Positions 1-7,871 of a stretch of DNA of 64,000 nucleotides are shown here, piece after piece (the first letter of the stretch is position 1; every line of letters starts with the position of its first letter). Made by a program: the position numbers and the translations under genes. Below the pieces are notes generated by a model. That model was not told the origin of the DNA, made no database searches, and saw only the letters and a list, made by a program, of their open reading frames with translations. Location of the stretch: assembly GCA_024235095.1 (NCBI GenBank), contig JACKNC010000001.1, positions 496,001 through 560,000 of the forward strand. Reading direction: 5' to 3'. The stretch is from Gammaproteobacteria bacterium. Lineage in GTDB: Bacteria > Pseudomonadota > Gammaproteobacteria > Competibacterales > Competibacteraceae.

Positions 1-2
1 AC

Positions 3-1421
3 CCCGCGCGGGGCATGGTCACCACCTTCAGCGCCCTGGTGCTGAAATCCACTACAGCCCATATTTTTCATATCGGCGATACGCGCATCTGGCAATGGCG
101 CGACGCCACGCTGGAGCCATTGACGCGGGATCACCACAGTTGGGCCAGCGCCCAGCGGGTTTATCTGAACCGGGCGTTGGGCATCGACACCCACCTGGAA
201 ATCGACTATCGCAGCCTGCCGGTTGAGGTTGGCGACCGGTACTTGTTCACCACCGATGGTGTCCATGAATACGTGCCGCCTTTGCAGATCAAGCGCCTGC
301 TAGGCGAATACAACGACAATCTGGACGCCGCCTGCCGCACACTGACCGCGGCTGCCCGCGCTGCCGGTAGCCCGGACAATCTGACCTGCCAATTGCTGTG
401 CATCGATGACCTGCCTGCCCCGGATGTCGACTCGGTCTTCCGGGAATTGACCGAGTTGCCGTTCCCGCCGCCTTTGGAACCGGGCATGATTCTGGACGGC
501 TATCACATTCTGCGGGAAATCCACGCCAGTCCGACCAGTCAGCTTTATCTGGCGCGCGATGAGGATTCCGGAAAACAGGTTGTGCTGAAAACGCCGTCTG
601 TGAATTTTGAGGACGACCCCGGCTATCTGGAGCGTTTCCGCCATGAAGAGTGGGTGGGTCGGCGTATTAACAGTACGCACGTCTTGAAAATCATTGAACC
701 CGTGCGGCGGCGGCGTTTTCTTTACCACATCCTGGAACACCTCGATGGTCAGACCTTGCGGCAATGGATGGCGGACCATCCGCGTCCCTCGTTGCCCAAA
801 GTCCGGGAGATTTTGCAGCAAGTCGCCTGCGGCATCCGCGCCTTTCATCGGCTGGATATGTTGCACCGGGATTTGAAACCGGAAAACATCCACATCGATC
901 ATCATGGCACAGTGCGGATCATTGACTTCGGTTCAGCGAAAATCGCCGGTATTGCTGAAATCGCCTCACCCATCCCGCAAGTCGACCTGCTCGGCACCAA
1001 GAACTATGTCGCCCCGGAAGTTCTATGTGGGGAGCCGGCTACAACCAGCGCCGATTTATTTGCTTTTGGCGTGATCGCCTATGAGTTGCTGACCGGCCAT
1101 TTACCCTACGGCGAGCGGTTAGGCCGGGAGGTCAACGCCAAGTGGATGAACCGGTTGCGCTATATCCCGGCTCGGAATGAGCGAACGGACTTGCCGGTTT
1201 GGGTGGATGGCGCTTTGGAGAGGGCCGTGCAGCTTAATCCAAAACGCCGCTACGTGGTTGAAACCGAGTTGATCTATGACTTGCGTTATCCCAACCCGGA
1301 TTTCATCGAACATCCTGTTCGGCCTTTGCTGGAGCGTAATCCCATCGGTTTCTGGCGCGGGGTAGCGCTACTGTCGCTGCTTGGGAATCTGGTGCTCATG
1401 TATTGGCTGCATCGCGGTTGA
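3..1421 (+). CDS. PP2C-type phosphatase / Ser-Thr protein kinase fusion (5' partial)
   Basis: The reading frame is open to the window edge, so the N-terminus is missing; the first visible ATG is at 15. Residues about 1-135 (from that ATG) match the C-terminal half of a PP2C phosphatase: HIGDTRIW, then RYLFTTDGVHEYV and GSPDNLTC. Residues about 160-440 form a Hanks-type kinase: the likely ATP lysine is in VLKTP (~192), followed by HRDLKPEN (~283), IDFGSAK (~303) and VAPE (~334). A hydrophobic segment near residues 449-466 should anchor the protein in the inner membrane. Such kinase/phosphatase fusions commonly sit in nitrate-assimilation operons, and mobA lies 82 bp downstream, which fits. The substrate is unknown. 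The domain call is firm; the link to nitrate use is inferred from context. Confidence 0.9.
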   Translation, partial: PARGMVTTFSALVLKSTTAHIFHIGDTRIWQWRDATLEPLTRDHHSWASAQRVYLNRALGIDTHLEIDYRSLPVEVGDRYLFTTDGVHEYVPPLQIKRLLGEYNDNLDAACRTLTAAARAAGSPDNLTCQLLCIDDLPAPDVDSVFRELTELPFPPPLEPGMILDGYHILREIHASPTSQLYLARDEDSGKQVVLKTPSVNFEDDPGYLERFRHEEWVGRRINSTHVLKIIEPVRRRRFLYHILEHLDGQTLRQWMADHPRPSLPKVREILQQVACGIRAFHRLDMLHRDLKPENIHIDHHGTVRIIDFGSAKIAGIAEIASPIPQVDLLGTKNYVAPEVLCGEPATTSADLFAFGVIAYELLTGHLPYGERLGREVNAKWMNRLRYIPARNERTDLPVWVDGALERAVQLNPKRRYVVETELIYDLRYPNPDFIEHPVRPLLERNPIGFWRGVALLSLLGNLVLMYWLHRG

Positions 1422-1503
1422 TGTGTTCCATATTGGATGGAGCTGTAGAGAAGGCGTCCTGGGTCAGGCAATGGAGCCATCGTTCAGTACGAGGTGATAC
1501 GTC

Positions 1504-2121
1504 ATGGTGATTGACTGTCAGAAAATGGCAACGGGTCTCATTCTGTCGGGGGGACGCGCTGAGCGTATGGGCGGTCAGGATAAAGGGTTATTGCCACTGG
1601 CCGGCGAACCGTTGATCGCCCATGGCGTCCGCCGACTGCGGCCCCAGGTGGCTGAACTTCTGATCAGCGCCAATCGTCATCAGTACCTGTACCGAACATT
1701 TGGATGTCGGGTCGTGAGCGATGATCCACAGATGCGGTTTCGTGGACCGCTGGCGGGCGTGCTGGCTGCGATGAGTGTGGCCAAAACGCCCTACCTGCTG
1801 ACTGCACCCTGTGATTCGCCATTGCTGCCACCGGACTATGCGCAGCGCATGAGCGAGGCATTAGGGCGAAAAAAGGCGACGGTCAGCGTGGCGTTTGGCC
1901 GGGGATGCTGGCAACCCGTGTTTGCGCTGTTGCCAGTGGCTTTACAGGATGACCTGACGGCATGGCTGGTTGCTGGTCAAGGCGGCGCCGGTCGTTGGCT
2001 GCAGCGCCACCAACCTGCGCAAGTAGCGTTCGCCGATGAAGCGATGCTATTGTGCAACGTGAATACGCCACAAGATCTGGCGCGGCTGGAAGCAGAATTC
2101 CAGCCAGACCAAGCGCTTTGA
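1504..2121 (+). CDS. mobA: Molybdenum cofactor guanylyltransferase MobA
   Basis: MobA joins GMP from GTP to molybdopterin-Mo to make the MGD cofactor of DMSO-reductase-family enzymes such as nitrate reductase. The N-terminus has the nucleotide-binding signature LSGGRAERMGGQDKG (about residues 14-28), followed by FRGPLAG and the metal-site region TAPCDSPLL. Length (205 aa) is normal for the family. The ATG at 1504 has a GAGGTG Shine-Dalgarno sequence about 10 nt upstream; the alternative ATG seven codons in is less well served. It follows the kinase/phosphatase gene by 82 bp and may be co-transcribed with it. A MITE starts 40 bp after the stop codon. Confidence 0.93.
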   Translation: MVIDCQKMATGLILSGGRAERMGGQDKGLLPLAGEPLIAHGVRRLRPQVAELLISANRHQYLYRTFGCRVVSDDPQMRFRGPLAGVLAAMSVAKTPYLLTAPCDSPLLPPDYAQRMSEALGRKKATVSVAFGRGCWQPVFALLPVALQDDLTAWLVAGQGGAGRWLQRHQPAQVAFADEAMLLCNVNTPQDLARLEAEFQPDQAL

Positions 2122-2161
2122 GTAGTGTTCCAGACATGGTCCGAATTACGCATAGGCTAAA

Positions 2162-2377
2162 ATGCGAATTAAGAGCCAACTAATATCATTAAATATCAGG
2201 ACTTTCGCTTATGGGCTATTTTTTACCATATATAGATATTTATTGATCATTACCATACTTTATATGGTAGCCAAGCGAAAGTCCTGAATATAAATATGTT
2301 ATGTTACTCATCGAATTGCTGACGAAAATCCAGAATCGGGTTTTCAACGAGTTGAGGATGAAGCTCTTAATTCGCAT
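2162..2377. mobile_element. MITE family A, copy 1 (carries a second MITE inside)
   Basis: Perfect 15-bp terminal inverted repeats ATGCGAATTAAGAGC (2162-2176 and 2363-2377) are flanked by a TAAA direct repeat (2158-2161, 2378-2381). Without the internal insertion the element is 121 bp and is nearly identical, in reverse orientation, to the copy at 43234-43355. It has no coding capacity. It lies between mobA and the convergent ATPase gene. Confidence 0.85.
2197..2286. mobile_element. MITE family B nested inside MITE A
   Basis: A 90-bp segment with perfect 14-bp inverted repeats CAGGACTTTCGCTT (2197-2210 and 2273-2286), flanked by the 5-bp duplication AATAT (2192-2196 and 2287-2291). Comparison with the uninterrupted copy at 43234-43355 shows that removing 95 bp (element plus one AATAT) restores the empty site exactly. 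The interior is AT-rich and partly self-complementary (ACCATATA / TATATGGT), so the transcript could fold into a long hairpin. Confidence 0.85.
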
Positions 2378-2532
2378 TAAAGCGTTCCCCTTATAATAGG
2401 GGGGATGCTAAAGCCCGTTCCGCCTAAAGGCAAAGGTTTATACCCTGCCGATTAGCAATTAATGCAACGGAACCAGAAATCCGCCTGAGATGACAACTAT
2501 ATATCGCAACTTCTCCAAGCCGATTTCATGCG
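2378..2532. other. Intergenic stretch after MITE A
   Basis: Between the MITE and the end of the minus-strand ATPase gene. A short stem CCCCTTATAATAGGGG (about 2387-2402) could serve as a weak mobA transcription end, but no T-run follows. The short GCC/GGC hairpin near 2424-2434 was examined as a possible riboswitch and matches no class I know. No gene is seen. Confidence 0.4.
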
Positions 2533-4671
2533 TTAGCCCTGGCTGATGGGGGCAGGATGTTCTTTAGCCAGCGCCATACGGGCGAACCGAACAATTTCTG
2601 CTGGCAATACTGGCTTCATCAGGCAGGGCGCGGTTGCGCCATCGGCAATTAACGCCGCTTCCAATCCATCGCGTCTGGGGGGAAGCAGCAACAACGCTGG
2701 CAAGCGCGACCAGTACATGTCGACGCGCGCCTGACGGATATAAGCGACCAATTCTTGATCTGATAGCCGGTCGTCCAGGTTGACGATGACATGCACGATG
2801 TTATCGTGGGATTGCAGCTGGGTCTTGGCCTCAGCCGATGACCGGGCGGTGAAGACGCTAAACCAGGCGCGCTCCAACTCGGCAGCGATCAAGTCATCCT
2901 CTGTACCGCCTATTCCGAGAATCAGCACCCCCGGCGCATGGCTTTCCTGGGATTCTTCCTGAGAAAACGCGATGTCGGGTATATCCACCCGATATTCGGT
3001 CGCCAGAGCCGACCAGAAACGCCAACCGATAACCCGCACCGCTTCATCGACCGAGGTATCGCCGGACACAATATGGCGGGCTGCTGAGGACGACAGAGAA
3101 CTGAGGTTGTTCAATCCCAGCGGTCCCGCGGACCATTCGGTCCCGCTGCCGCGAGTGATAGCGCTGCGTAGAGACGGCGGGGGTTCGATGATTTCGGTGA
3201 TGGGGAACCGCCCGGCGTAACCGGTGTAGCCACAATCCTCACAGCCCGCTGCGCGGTAGGGTGGTAGAACGCGCGTCATCGTTTTGAAGGCGGCTTCTTC
3301 AGCGCGCAGAGTGTCTTCCTGGATCGGAATCCGGCACGCCGAACATAAACGTCGGCACAGGCGCTGGGCGACGATCCCAACCAGGGTGTCCGCCAGGATG
3401 GTGGGCTGGACGCCCAAGTCTAGTAAGCGCGGTATCGTGGATAAGGCGTCATTGGTGTGCAGCGTGGAAAAGACCAGGTGGCCGGTAAGAGCCGCCTGGA
3501 AAGCGATGTCCGCGGTTTCTTCATCACGGATTTCGCCGATCAACAATACATCCGGATCTTGGCGCAAGACGCTGCGCAGGGCGCTGGCAAAGGTCAGGCC
3601 GGCTTTTTCGTTGACATCCACCTGGGATAAGCCGGGTAGGACATATTCCACCGGATTTTCCACGGTGATGATGTTGCGGTAAGGGGCGCTGAGTTCGCCT
3701 AGCAAGGCGTACAGGGTCGTGGTTTTCCCGGAACCGGTGGGGCCAGTCAGCAGCACCAGTCCCGAACTGTTGCGCGACAGGCGGCGCAGGGACTGGATTT
3801 CGGCGGTGGAAAAACCGTTTCGGGTCAGTTGGAAACTGCTGCTTTGATCAAGAAACCGGATGACGATCCGCTCGCCGCCGCGCGCTGGCAGCGCGGAGAT
3901 CCGCAAGTCAAAGTTGCGTCCCTCGACGTCCAAAGACAAGCGTCCATCCTGAGGCGTCCGGTTATTCGATGGATCCATCCCGCTGTTGGCTTTAATATAC
4001 CGAGCCAACTGGAGATAGACGGGTTCTGGCAGCAAGGCGACGCGCCGTAACATGCCGTCCACCCGAGTCCGAACGGCGCCGCCCCCAAGGAACGGTTGCA
4101 GGTGCAGGTCCGAGGCTCCCAGAGCGACCACGTCCTGAAGAAGCTGTTTGGCGAGTCGGATCACGGCGTGTTCATCGCGGCCTGCCGGATGTTTGGGATC
4201 CAGCACCAGTAAACCGCTGGAGCGTTTCCCGATCATCGACTGATGCGAGTAGGCGATTTGGATGGCCTCATCAATCTCTTCCGGGGGAGCCAGCAGTAAT
4301 TGCGCATCGCTTTTGGCGAACCGGATGAATTTGATCAGTTCATCATCACAGGGATTGGCGATGACCACTGACAACACGCCGTCGTCGAGCGCGACTGGCA
4401 GGCACAGATTCTTGCGCACCCCGGTGGCGGGCAGGACGCGCAACGCTTCCGGCGTAGCTCTCAATGAAGTGGCTAAAGGCGTTTTGGTCTCCGCCGAGAT
4501 CGCCTTGGCAAAAACCGGAATACTGACCCCGGCGACGCTCGCTAATTTCTGCCAAGCCGTTTTCAGCGAAGCCGTCAGTTCAATCGAAGCGAGTTGGGGA
4601 CAGTCGGGAAAGGCGCAACAGGCCGCCTGACGGAATTTTTCGATGGGATTCATGGATGGGGGTAAGGCCAT
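2533..4671 (-). CDS. GspE/PilB-type secretion ATPase with C-terminal receiver-like domain
   Basis: A hexameric AAA-like ATPase that would power type IV pilus or type II secretion assembly at the inner membrane. Residues about 60-160 look like the MshEN/T2SSE N-domain. The core has GPTGSGKTTT (Walker A, ~310), an aspartate-box stretch following the ITVENPVEY turn, DPDVLLIGEIRDEET (Walker B) and STLHTNDA. A four-cysteine zinc site follows (CRRLCSAC and CEDC). The last ~120 residues form a receiver-like fold (VLILGIGG near its start, MKPVLP near its end) without clear acidic phosphorylation-site residues. At 712 aa it is ~150 residues longer than PilB because of this tail. It lies in line with three minus-strand genes including a pilin. 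The substrate (pilus or secretion) is not certain. Confidence 0.9.
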   Translation of the reverse strand: MALPPSMNPIEKFRQAACCAFPDCPQLASIELTASLKTAWQKLASVAGVSIPVFAKAISAETKTPLATSLRATPEALRVLPATGVRKNLCLPVALDDGVLSVVIANPCDDELIKFIRFAKSDAQLLLAPPEEIDEAIQIAYSHQSMIGKRSSGLLVLDPKHPAGRDEHAVIRLAKQLLQDVVALGASDLHLQPFLGGGAVRTRVDGMLRRVALLPEPVYLQLARYIKANSGMDPSNNRTPQDGRLSLDVEGRNFDLRISALPARGGERIVIRFLDQSSSFQLTRNGFSTAEIQSLRRLSRNSSGLVLLTGPTGSGKTTTLYALLGELSAPYRNIITVENPVEYVLPGLSQVDVNEKAGLTFASALRSVLRQDPDVLLIGEIRDEETADIAFQAALTGHLVFSTLHTNDALSTIPRLLDLGVQPTILADTLVGIVAQRLCRRLCSACRIPIQEDTLRAEEAAFKTMTRVLPPYRAAGCEDCGYTGYAGRFPITEIIEPPPSLRSAITRGSGTEWSAGPLGLNNLSSLSSSAARHIVSGDTSVDEAVRVIGWRFWSALATEYRVDIPDIAFSQEESQESHAPGVLILGIGGTEDDLIAAELERAWFSVFTARSSAEAKTQLQSHDNIVHVIVNLDDRLSDQELVAYIRQARVDMYWSRLPALLLLPPRRDGLEAALIADGATAPCLMKPVLPAEIVRFARMALAKEHPAPISQG

Positions 4672-4699
4672 ATCAGCTTCTCATGTCTTTGGGAAACGA

Positions 4700-5527
4700 T
4701 CATTGCGCCCAGAACCAATGGCCTTCTTGGGTGATCGCGAGGTTCTGCCCTTCGGTCACGGCCATAATGACATAGCTCTTGGATTCTGGGCTGAGGAAGA
4801 AATCCACCCCCGCTATGTTGAGGTCAATCTGGTCGGGCAACACGCCGTGTTGCTTGCGATAAGCCTCAACCTTGTTGCGGGCGTTGATCAGGAGAGGCAC
4901 AAGCTGCTGCTGCGTTGTGCTGATCGCAAACGTAGGTTGATCCTCAGCCAGTGGCGGGGGACCGTCCCAGTAGTGATGAGCCAGGAATCCCAGCGCAACA
5001 ATCAGGAGAAAGGTCAACATCAGCAGCGATGCCGGGTTGTTCCATCGCGAGCGTTCGTGATCATGCGTGCGATGGCCCGGCGATGGGCTTTCCCCATCCA
5101 CAGTTTCACGCACGGCCTGATCGATGGCTTCAGCGATGGCAACCGGCGCTTTCGCCTCGGGTTGGCCCAGCGCGGACGCCCAGGCGACGTCCGGTGAAGT
5201 TGCCAAGGCGAGCGGCGCTGCGCTATCGCTGGCCTGTTCGATTAGTCCTTGCAGGTCGGTCGGCGAGGCTTCCAAGCGTGAGCCAGGCGCGGCGTGAGCG
5301 TCTGCCGGTCGGCGGTCCGACGAGGGGCGGGCGGCCTTCGGCGGGGCCGTAAAATCGGGCGACAGGTTCCGATCCGCTTGCTCGATCAATTCCAACAGGT
5401 CTAGCGGCGGGCCAATCGATGACGGCGGCGACGCCTGGGCGACGTCCGCGCAACGGTCCATCGGTTGTATAGACTCGTTCGCGGCAGCCACCAGCGCGTC
5501 TAATTCACTTTGGGGTTCCGTGGTCAT
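4700..5527 (-). CDS. Single-pass membrane protein of the pilin-like cluster
   Basis: 275 aa, family not recognised. The first ~155 residues are hydrophilic and acidic/alanine-rich, with two repeated LxxLIEQA-type stretches (LLELIEQADR, LQGLIEQASD). One transmembrane segment follows (LLMLTFLLIVALGFLAHHYW, about 169-188), then a ~85-residue outer domain with VEAYRKQHGVLPDQ. The same YR-x3-G-x-LPDQ motif follows a membrane segment in the protein at 6781-7206, so the two are related in their outer parts. It starts 65 bp after the pilin gene and ends 28 bp before the ATPase gene, implying one operon. A role as an accessory of the pilus-like machine is inferred from position only. Confidence 0.75.
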   Translation of the reverse strand: MTTEPQSELDALVAAANESIQPMDRCADVAQASPPSSIGPPLDLLELIEQADRNLSPDFTAPPKAARPSSDRRPADAHAAPGSRLEASPTDLQGLIEQASDSAAPLALATSPDVAWASALGQPEAKAPVAIAEAIDQAVRETVDGESPSPGHRTHDHERSRWNNPASLLMLTFLLIVALGFLAHHYWDGPPPLAEDQPTFAISTTQQQLVPLLINARNKVEAYRKQHGVLPDQIDLNIAGVDFFLSPESKSYVIMAVTEGQNLAITQEGHWFWAQ

Positions 5528-5591
5528 GGCAGATCCAACGTGATCGATGGGCAGGCGTACTGAGTTAAAGAATTCTGCTCCCCGCTACTTT

Positions 5592-6746
5592 TTACCTCGT
5601 CCAGGCATCGTCCACATAAAGATCCTTGTCAGCGGGTTTCATCCCTTTAGCATTGCATTGATGCCCAGTGCAACACCAATGACAGGTCATCGGAAGATCT
5701 GTGTAAGAAGCATCAAAATTTTGCATACATTCATTGACATCCGATGTTCCCTTGTACCACTGGTCATGACACTCATCGACGCTGGCGCATTGCTTTCTCA
5801 AAGTCCGACTGCCATCGCCCGGTTGCTCTAATATATTCATGGCAAAGGGTTTGTCAGGAGGGCAAACTACCTCGCGGGGTTTCATGAGGCAATCCATTGC
5901 AGTGTCACACAACTGAATCGTGCGCTGTTCCTCGGTCAGCTTTGGCGTTGTCCAGCGAGATGCTGTCGGAGTCACAGGAGGTTGGACAGCGGGCTGAACG
6001 GCTGGGGCCGCAGTCGTGACCGGAGCAGGCGTCTGCGCGGTTCCTGTTTGCGCTGAAGGCGATTGCTGAGCGGGCTGAGTTGCGGTCGTGACCGAAGCAG
6101 GCGCCTTTGGGGTTCCTGTTTGCGCTGAAGGCGATTGCTGCGCGGGCTGAGTCGCTGTCGCGCCCGGAGTTGCAGTGACCGGGGGGGTGGACGTTACTGT
6201 GGTCGCGCTTGAACCAGGCGAATTGCTATGGGACTGCGCCGTCGCTTGCGTACAGGGCAGGTTGCTCAGATAAGCGCTCCCGGCTACGATTGAGGGCCTA
6301 ATTGCTGAACTAAGAATCATCCCGTCGCGGTCCAGCAAAGCGATGGCCTCCCGTGCTACAGCGACACCCATCGCACCATCCTGAATCCGAGCCCCTATCA
6401 TCACTGTCGCCATATTGATATTGTTATTGATATTACGCCCAACTGCCACAAGCTTTGGTTGTATGGTTACATATCGATTCTGAAGCCTATCTCGCGGAAA
6501 CATCTGCATAAAAGCATCCGCATTAGGAATTGTACTTTCTATTCGACATAAATCCCAACCTTTGTCATTTGCTTCGGTGATCGCATAGGTCCGCAACGCA
6601 TCGTATTGCACCAGGACATCCGCAGCACGGGCGCGGGCGGTGTAATTTAGGTAGGAAGGGATAGCAATCGTCGCCAAAATGCCGACAATCGCGATCGTGA
6701 TGATCACTTCAAGCAGCGTGAAGCCGCGGGATCTGTCATGTTTCAT
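5592..6746 (-). CDS. Type IV pilin-like protein with Ly6-like cysteine-rich C-terminus
   Basis: The start is placed at the ATG at 6746, giving MKHDRSRG|FTLLEVI: a prepilin peptidase site with Glu at +5 and a hydrophobic helix. An upstream in-frame start would overlap the previous gene and lengthen the leader improbably. The pilin part (to about residue 180) has its usual helix and a CRIES stretch. A Pro/Thr/Ala/Gln linker with a 72-bp tandem repeat follows. The last ~100 residues have ten cysteines spaced C-x5-C-x8-C-x23-C-x5-C-x13-C-x14-C-x2-CC-x4-CN. The ending CC-x4-CN is the signature of Ly6/uPAR three-finger domains. At 384 aa it is more than twice a normal major pilin, so it may be a minor or adhesive tip pilin. 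Pilin assignment is firm; the fold of the C-terminus is inferred. Confidence 0.88.
   Translation of the reverse strand: MKHDRSRGFTLLEVIITIAIVGILATIAIPSYLNYTARARAADVLVQYDALRTYAITEANDKGWDLCRIESTIPNADAFMQMFPRDRLQNRYVTIQPKLVAVGRNINNNINMATVMIGARIQDGAMGVAVAREAIALLDRDGMILSSAIRPSIVAGSAYLSNLPCTQATAQSHSNSPGSSATTVTSTPPVTATPGATATQPAQQSPSAQTGTPKAPASVTTATQPAQQSPSAQTGTAQTPAPVTTAAPAVQPAVQPPVTPTASRWTTPKLTEEQRTIQLCDTAMDCLMKPREVVCPPDKPFAMNILEQPGDGSRTLRKQCASVDECHDQWYKGTSDVNECMQNFDASYTDLPMTCHWCCTGHQCNAKGMKPADKDLYVDDAWTR
6010..6165 (-). repeat. 72-bp tandem repeat in the pilin linker
   Basis: Two imperfect copies, period 72 bp (units begin near 6039 and 6111). They encode a duplicated QPAQQSPSAQTGT peptide plus the VTTA stretch, in frame. 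Copy number could change by recombination without shifting the frame. Confidence 0.8.
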
Positions 6747-6780
6747 GAGGATTTCCTGGGTCATCATTGAGCTTGCCGGA

Positions 6781-7206
6781 TTAGTAGCTTTGTTCCTGGG
6801 TGACCGGGCCAAGCGTGGCCTTCAAAATGTAATGGTCATCGCCGGCGAGGCGATAAGTGACCAGGTTCGCTAACGCTGGATTCGGCAGTTGATCGGGCAG
6901 TGCGCCCGTGCGCTCACGGTAGGCGTTCACCTCTTGGGCGGTTTCCGCTAATAAGCTTTCCAGATCGGCGCGCACCGTCTGGATCGACGGCCCGGCCAAC
7001 CAGTACCGCAACTCATCTTTCTGCCAGAATAGCACCGCCGCCCAGCCGATCACCGCGATCACCGCGATCACCCGGAGTATGAGCGTCTGAAGCGCGCTTC
7101 TTGCGCTAGCACGGCGTTTCTCTTGAGCGGCGGCGATGCGCTCGGCATCGTGGATTTCATTTTGCGTCGCCGTAATGTGCGATTGCAGATTGTTATCGTT
7201 ACTCAT
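6781..7206 (-). CDS. Small single-pass membrane protein of the pilin-like cluster
   Basis: 141 aa from the ATG at 7206 (MSNDNN); a TTG four codons upstream is possible but weaker. A charged N-terminus rich in Glu/Arg/Ala is followed by one transmembrane segment (about residues 45-63, VIAVIAVIGWAAVLFW) and an outer part with VNAYRERTGALPDQLPN. The YR-x3-G-x-LPDQ motif is shared with the 275-aa protein at 4700-5527. It is the first gene of the set running toward the pilin, 34 bp upstream of it. Family not recognised; probable accessory of the pilin-like system by position. Confidence 0.7.
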   Translation of the reverse strand: MSNDNNLQSHITATQNEIHDAERIAAAQEKRRASARSALQTLILRVIAVIAVIGWAAVLFWQKDELRYWLAGPSIQTVRADLESLLAETAQEVNAYRERTGALPDQLPNPALANLVTYRLAGDDHYILKATLGPVTQEQSY

Positions 7207-7261
7207 AGTCGGCCCCAAAATAGTCAGCGATTCAGTGGTTGTTCAACGACCCATAATGGTT

Positions 7262-7783
7262 CTACTGGTTCATGATGCCTTTAACGTCGCCATCCTCGGT
7301 CACAGTACAGATTCCTCGATGATGGCCGCCGGCCACCGTCACCTCGTACATGCCGCTACCTGTCGATTTGGATTTCATGGGGATAGCAGTGCCGTTCTCA
7401 AGTTGCCAATAGCGATCGGCTTCCTCTGCACAGGCGACTTGCGCTTCCGCTGGCGCGCCCGCGCTTCCGCCGCCGCTGTCCTCGCCACCGCTCAGCGGAT
7501 TGATAACGAGATCGGTGATGCTCATCCGGGTGCTCACCACACAGTTAAACTCGTACCGTTTGGCGCCTTTAGCAATCTGTCCAGTCAGGCTGTAGCTATT
7601 GCGGGAGTCGTTGAATTCGACATCGCGATATCGATAGCCTTTGTAGCCCTTGTCACCGATGGCTTGCTTGCAGATTTGAGTGACATCGGCTTGGGTTTCG
7701 CTTTGCAGGTCAGCCATCGCGGCGCCTGAGAGAATCCATGCTGCCGTACCGGCGATGAGCGCTCCAACGATCGATTTCTTCAT
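7262..7783 (-). CDS. Secreted protein of unknown function
   Basis: 173 aa with a clear signal peptide (MKKSIVGALIAGTAAWILSG, cleavage likely after AMA, residue ~24). The mature part has four cysteines (ICKQ, FNCVV, VACAEE, GICTV), probably two disulfides in the periplasm. A glycine/serine-rich hinge (GGEDSGGGSAG) separates two halves. The second half (VACAEEADRYWQLENG ... CTVTEDGDVKGI) resembles small repeat domains of secreted proteins, but I cannot name a family. It lies 55 bp upstream of the small membrane protein on the same strand, so co-transcription is possible. Confidence 0.75.
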   Translation of the reverse strand: MKKSIVGALIAGTAAWILSGAAMADLQSETQADVTQICKQAIGDKGYKGYRYRDVEFNDSRNSYSLTGQIAKGAKRYEFNCVVSTRMSITDLVINPLSGGEDSGGGSAGAPAEAQVACAEEADRYWQLENGTAIPMKSKSTGSGMYEVTVAGGHHRGICTVTEDGDVKGIMNQ

Positions 7784-7871
7784 AAAAGACTTCCTCTGAT
7801 AACATTGTTGTATTGATTGCCATCACTAAAAGAGTCATCGCGTTTAATCTTTTGATGCTCTCCCATTCTTT

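Noticed and set aside
2400..2500. Possible riboswitch in the gap after MITE A
   Set aside because: Short hairpins and a CTGAGA string exist, but the arrangement matches no riboswitch class I can check (TPP, c-di-GMP, cobalamin).
6781..6812. Upstream start of the pilin gene (MARSPRN) overlapping the previous gene
   Set aside because: The internal ATG at 6746 gives a proper short prepilin leader ending in G|FTLLE; the longer form would not be a normal prepilin.
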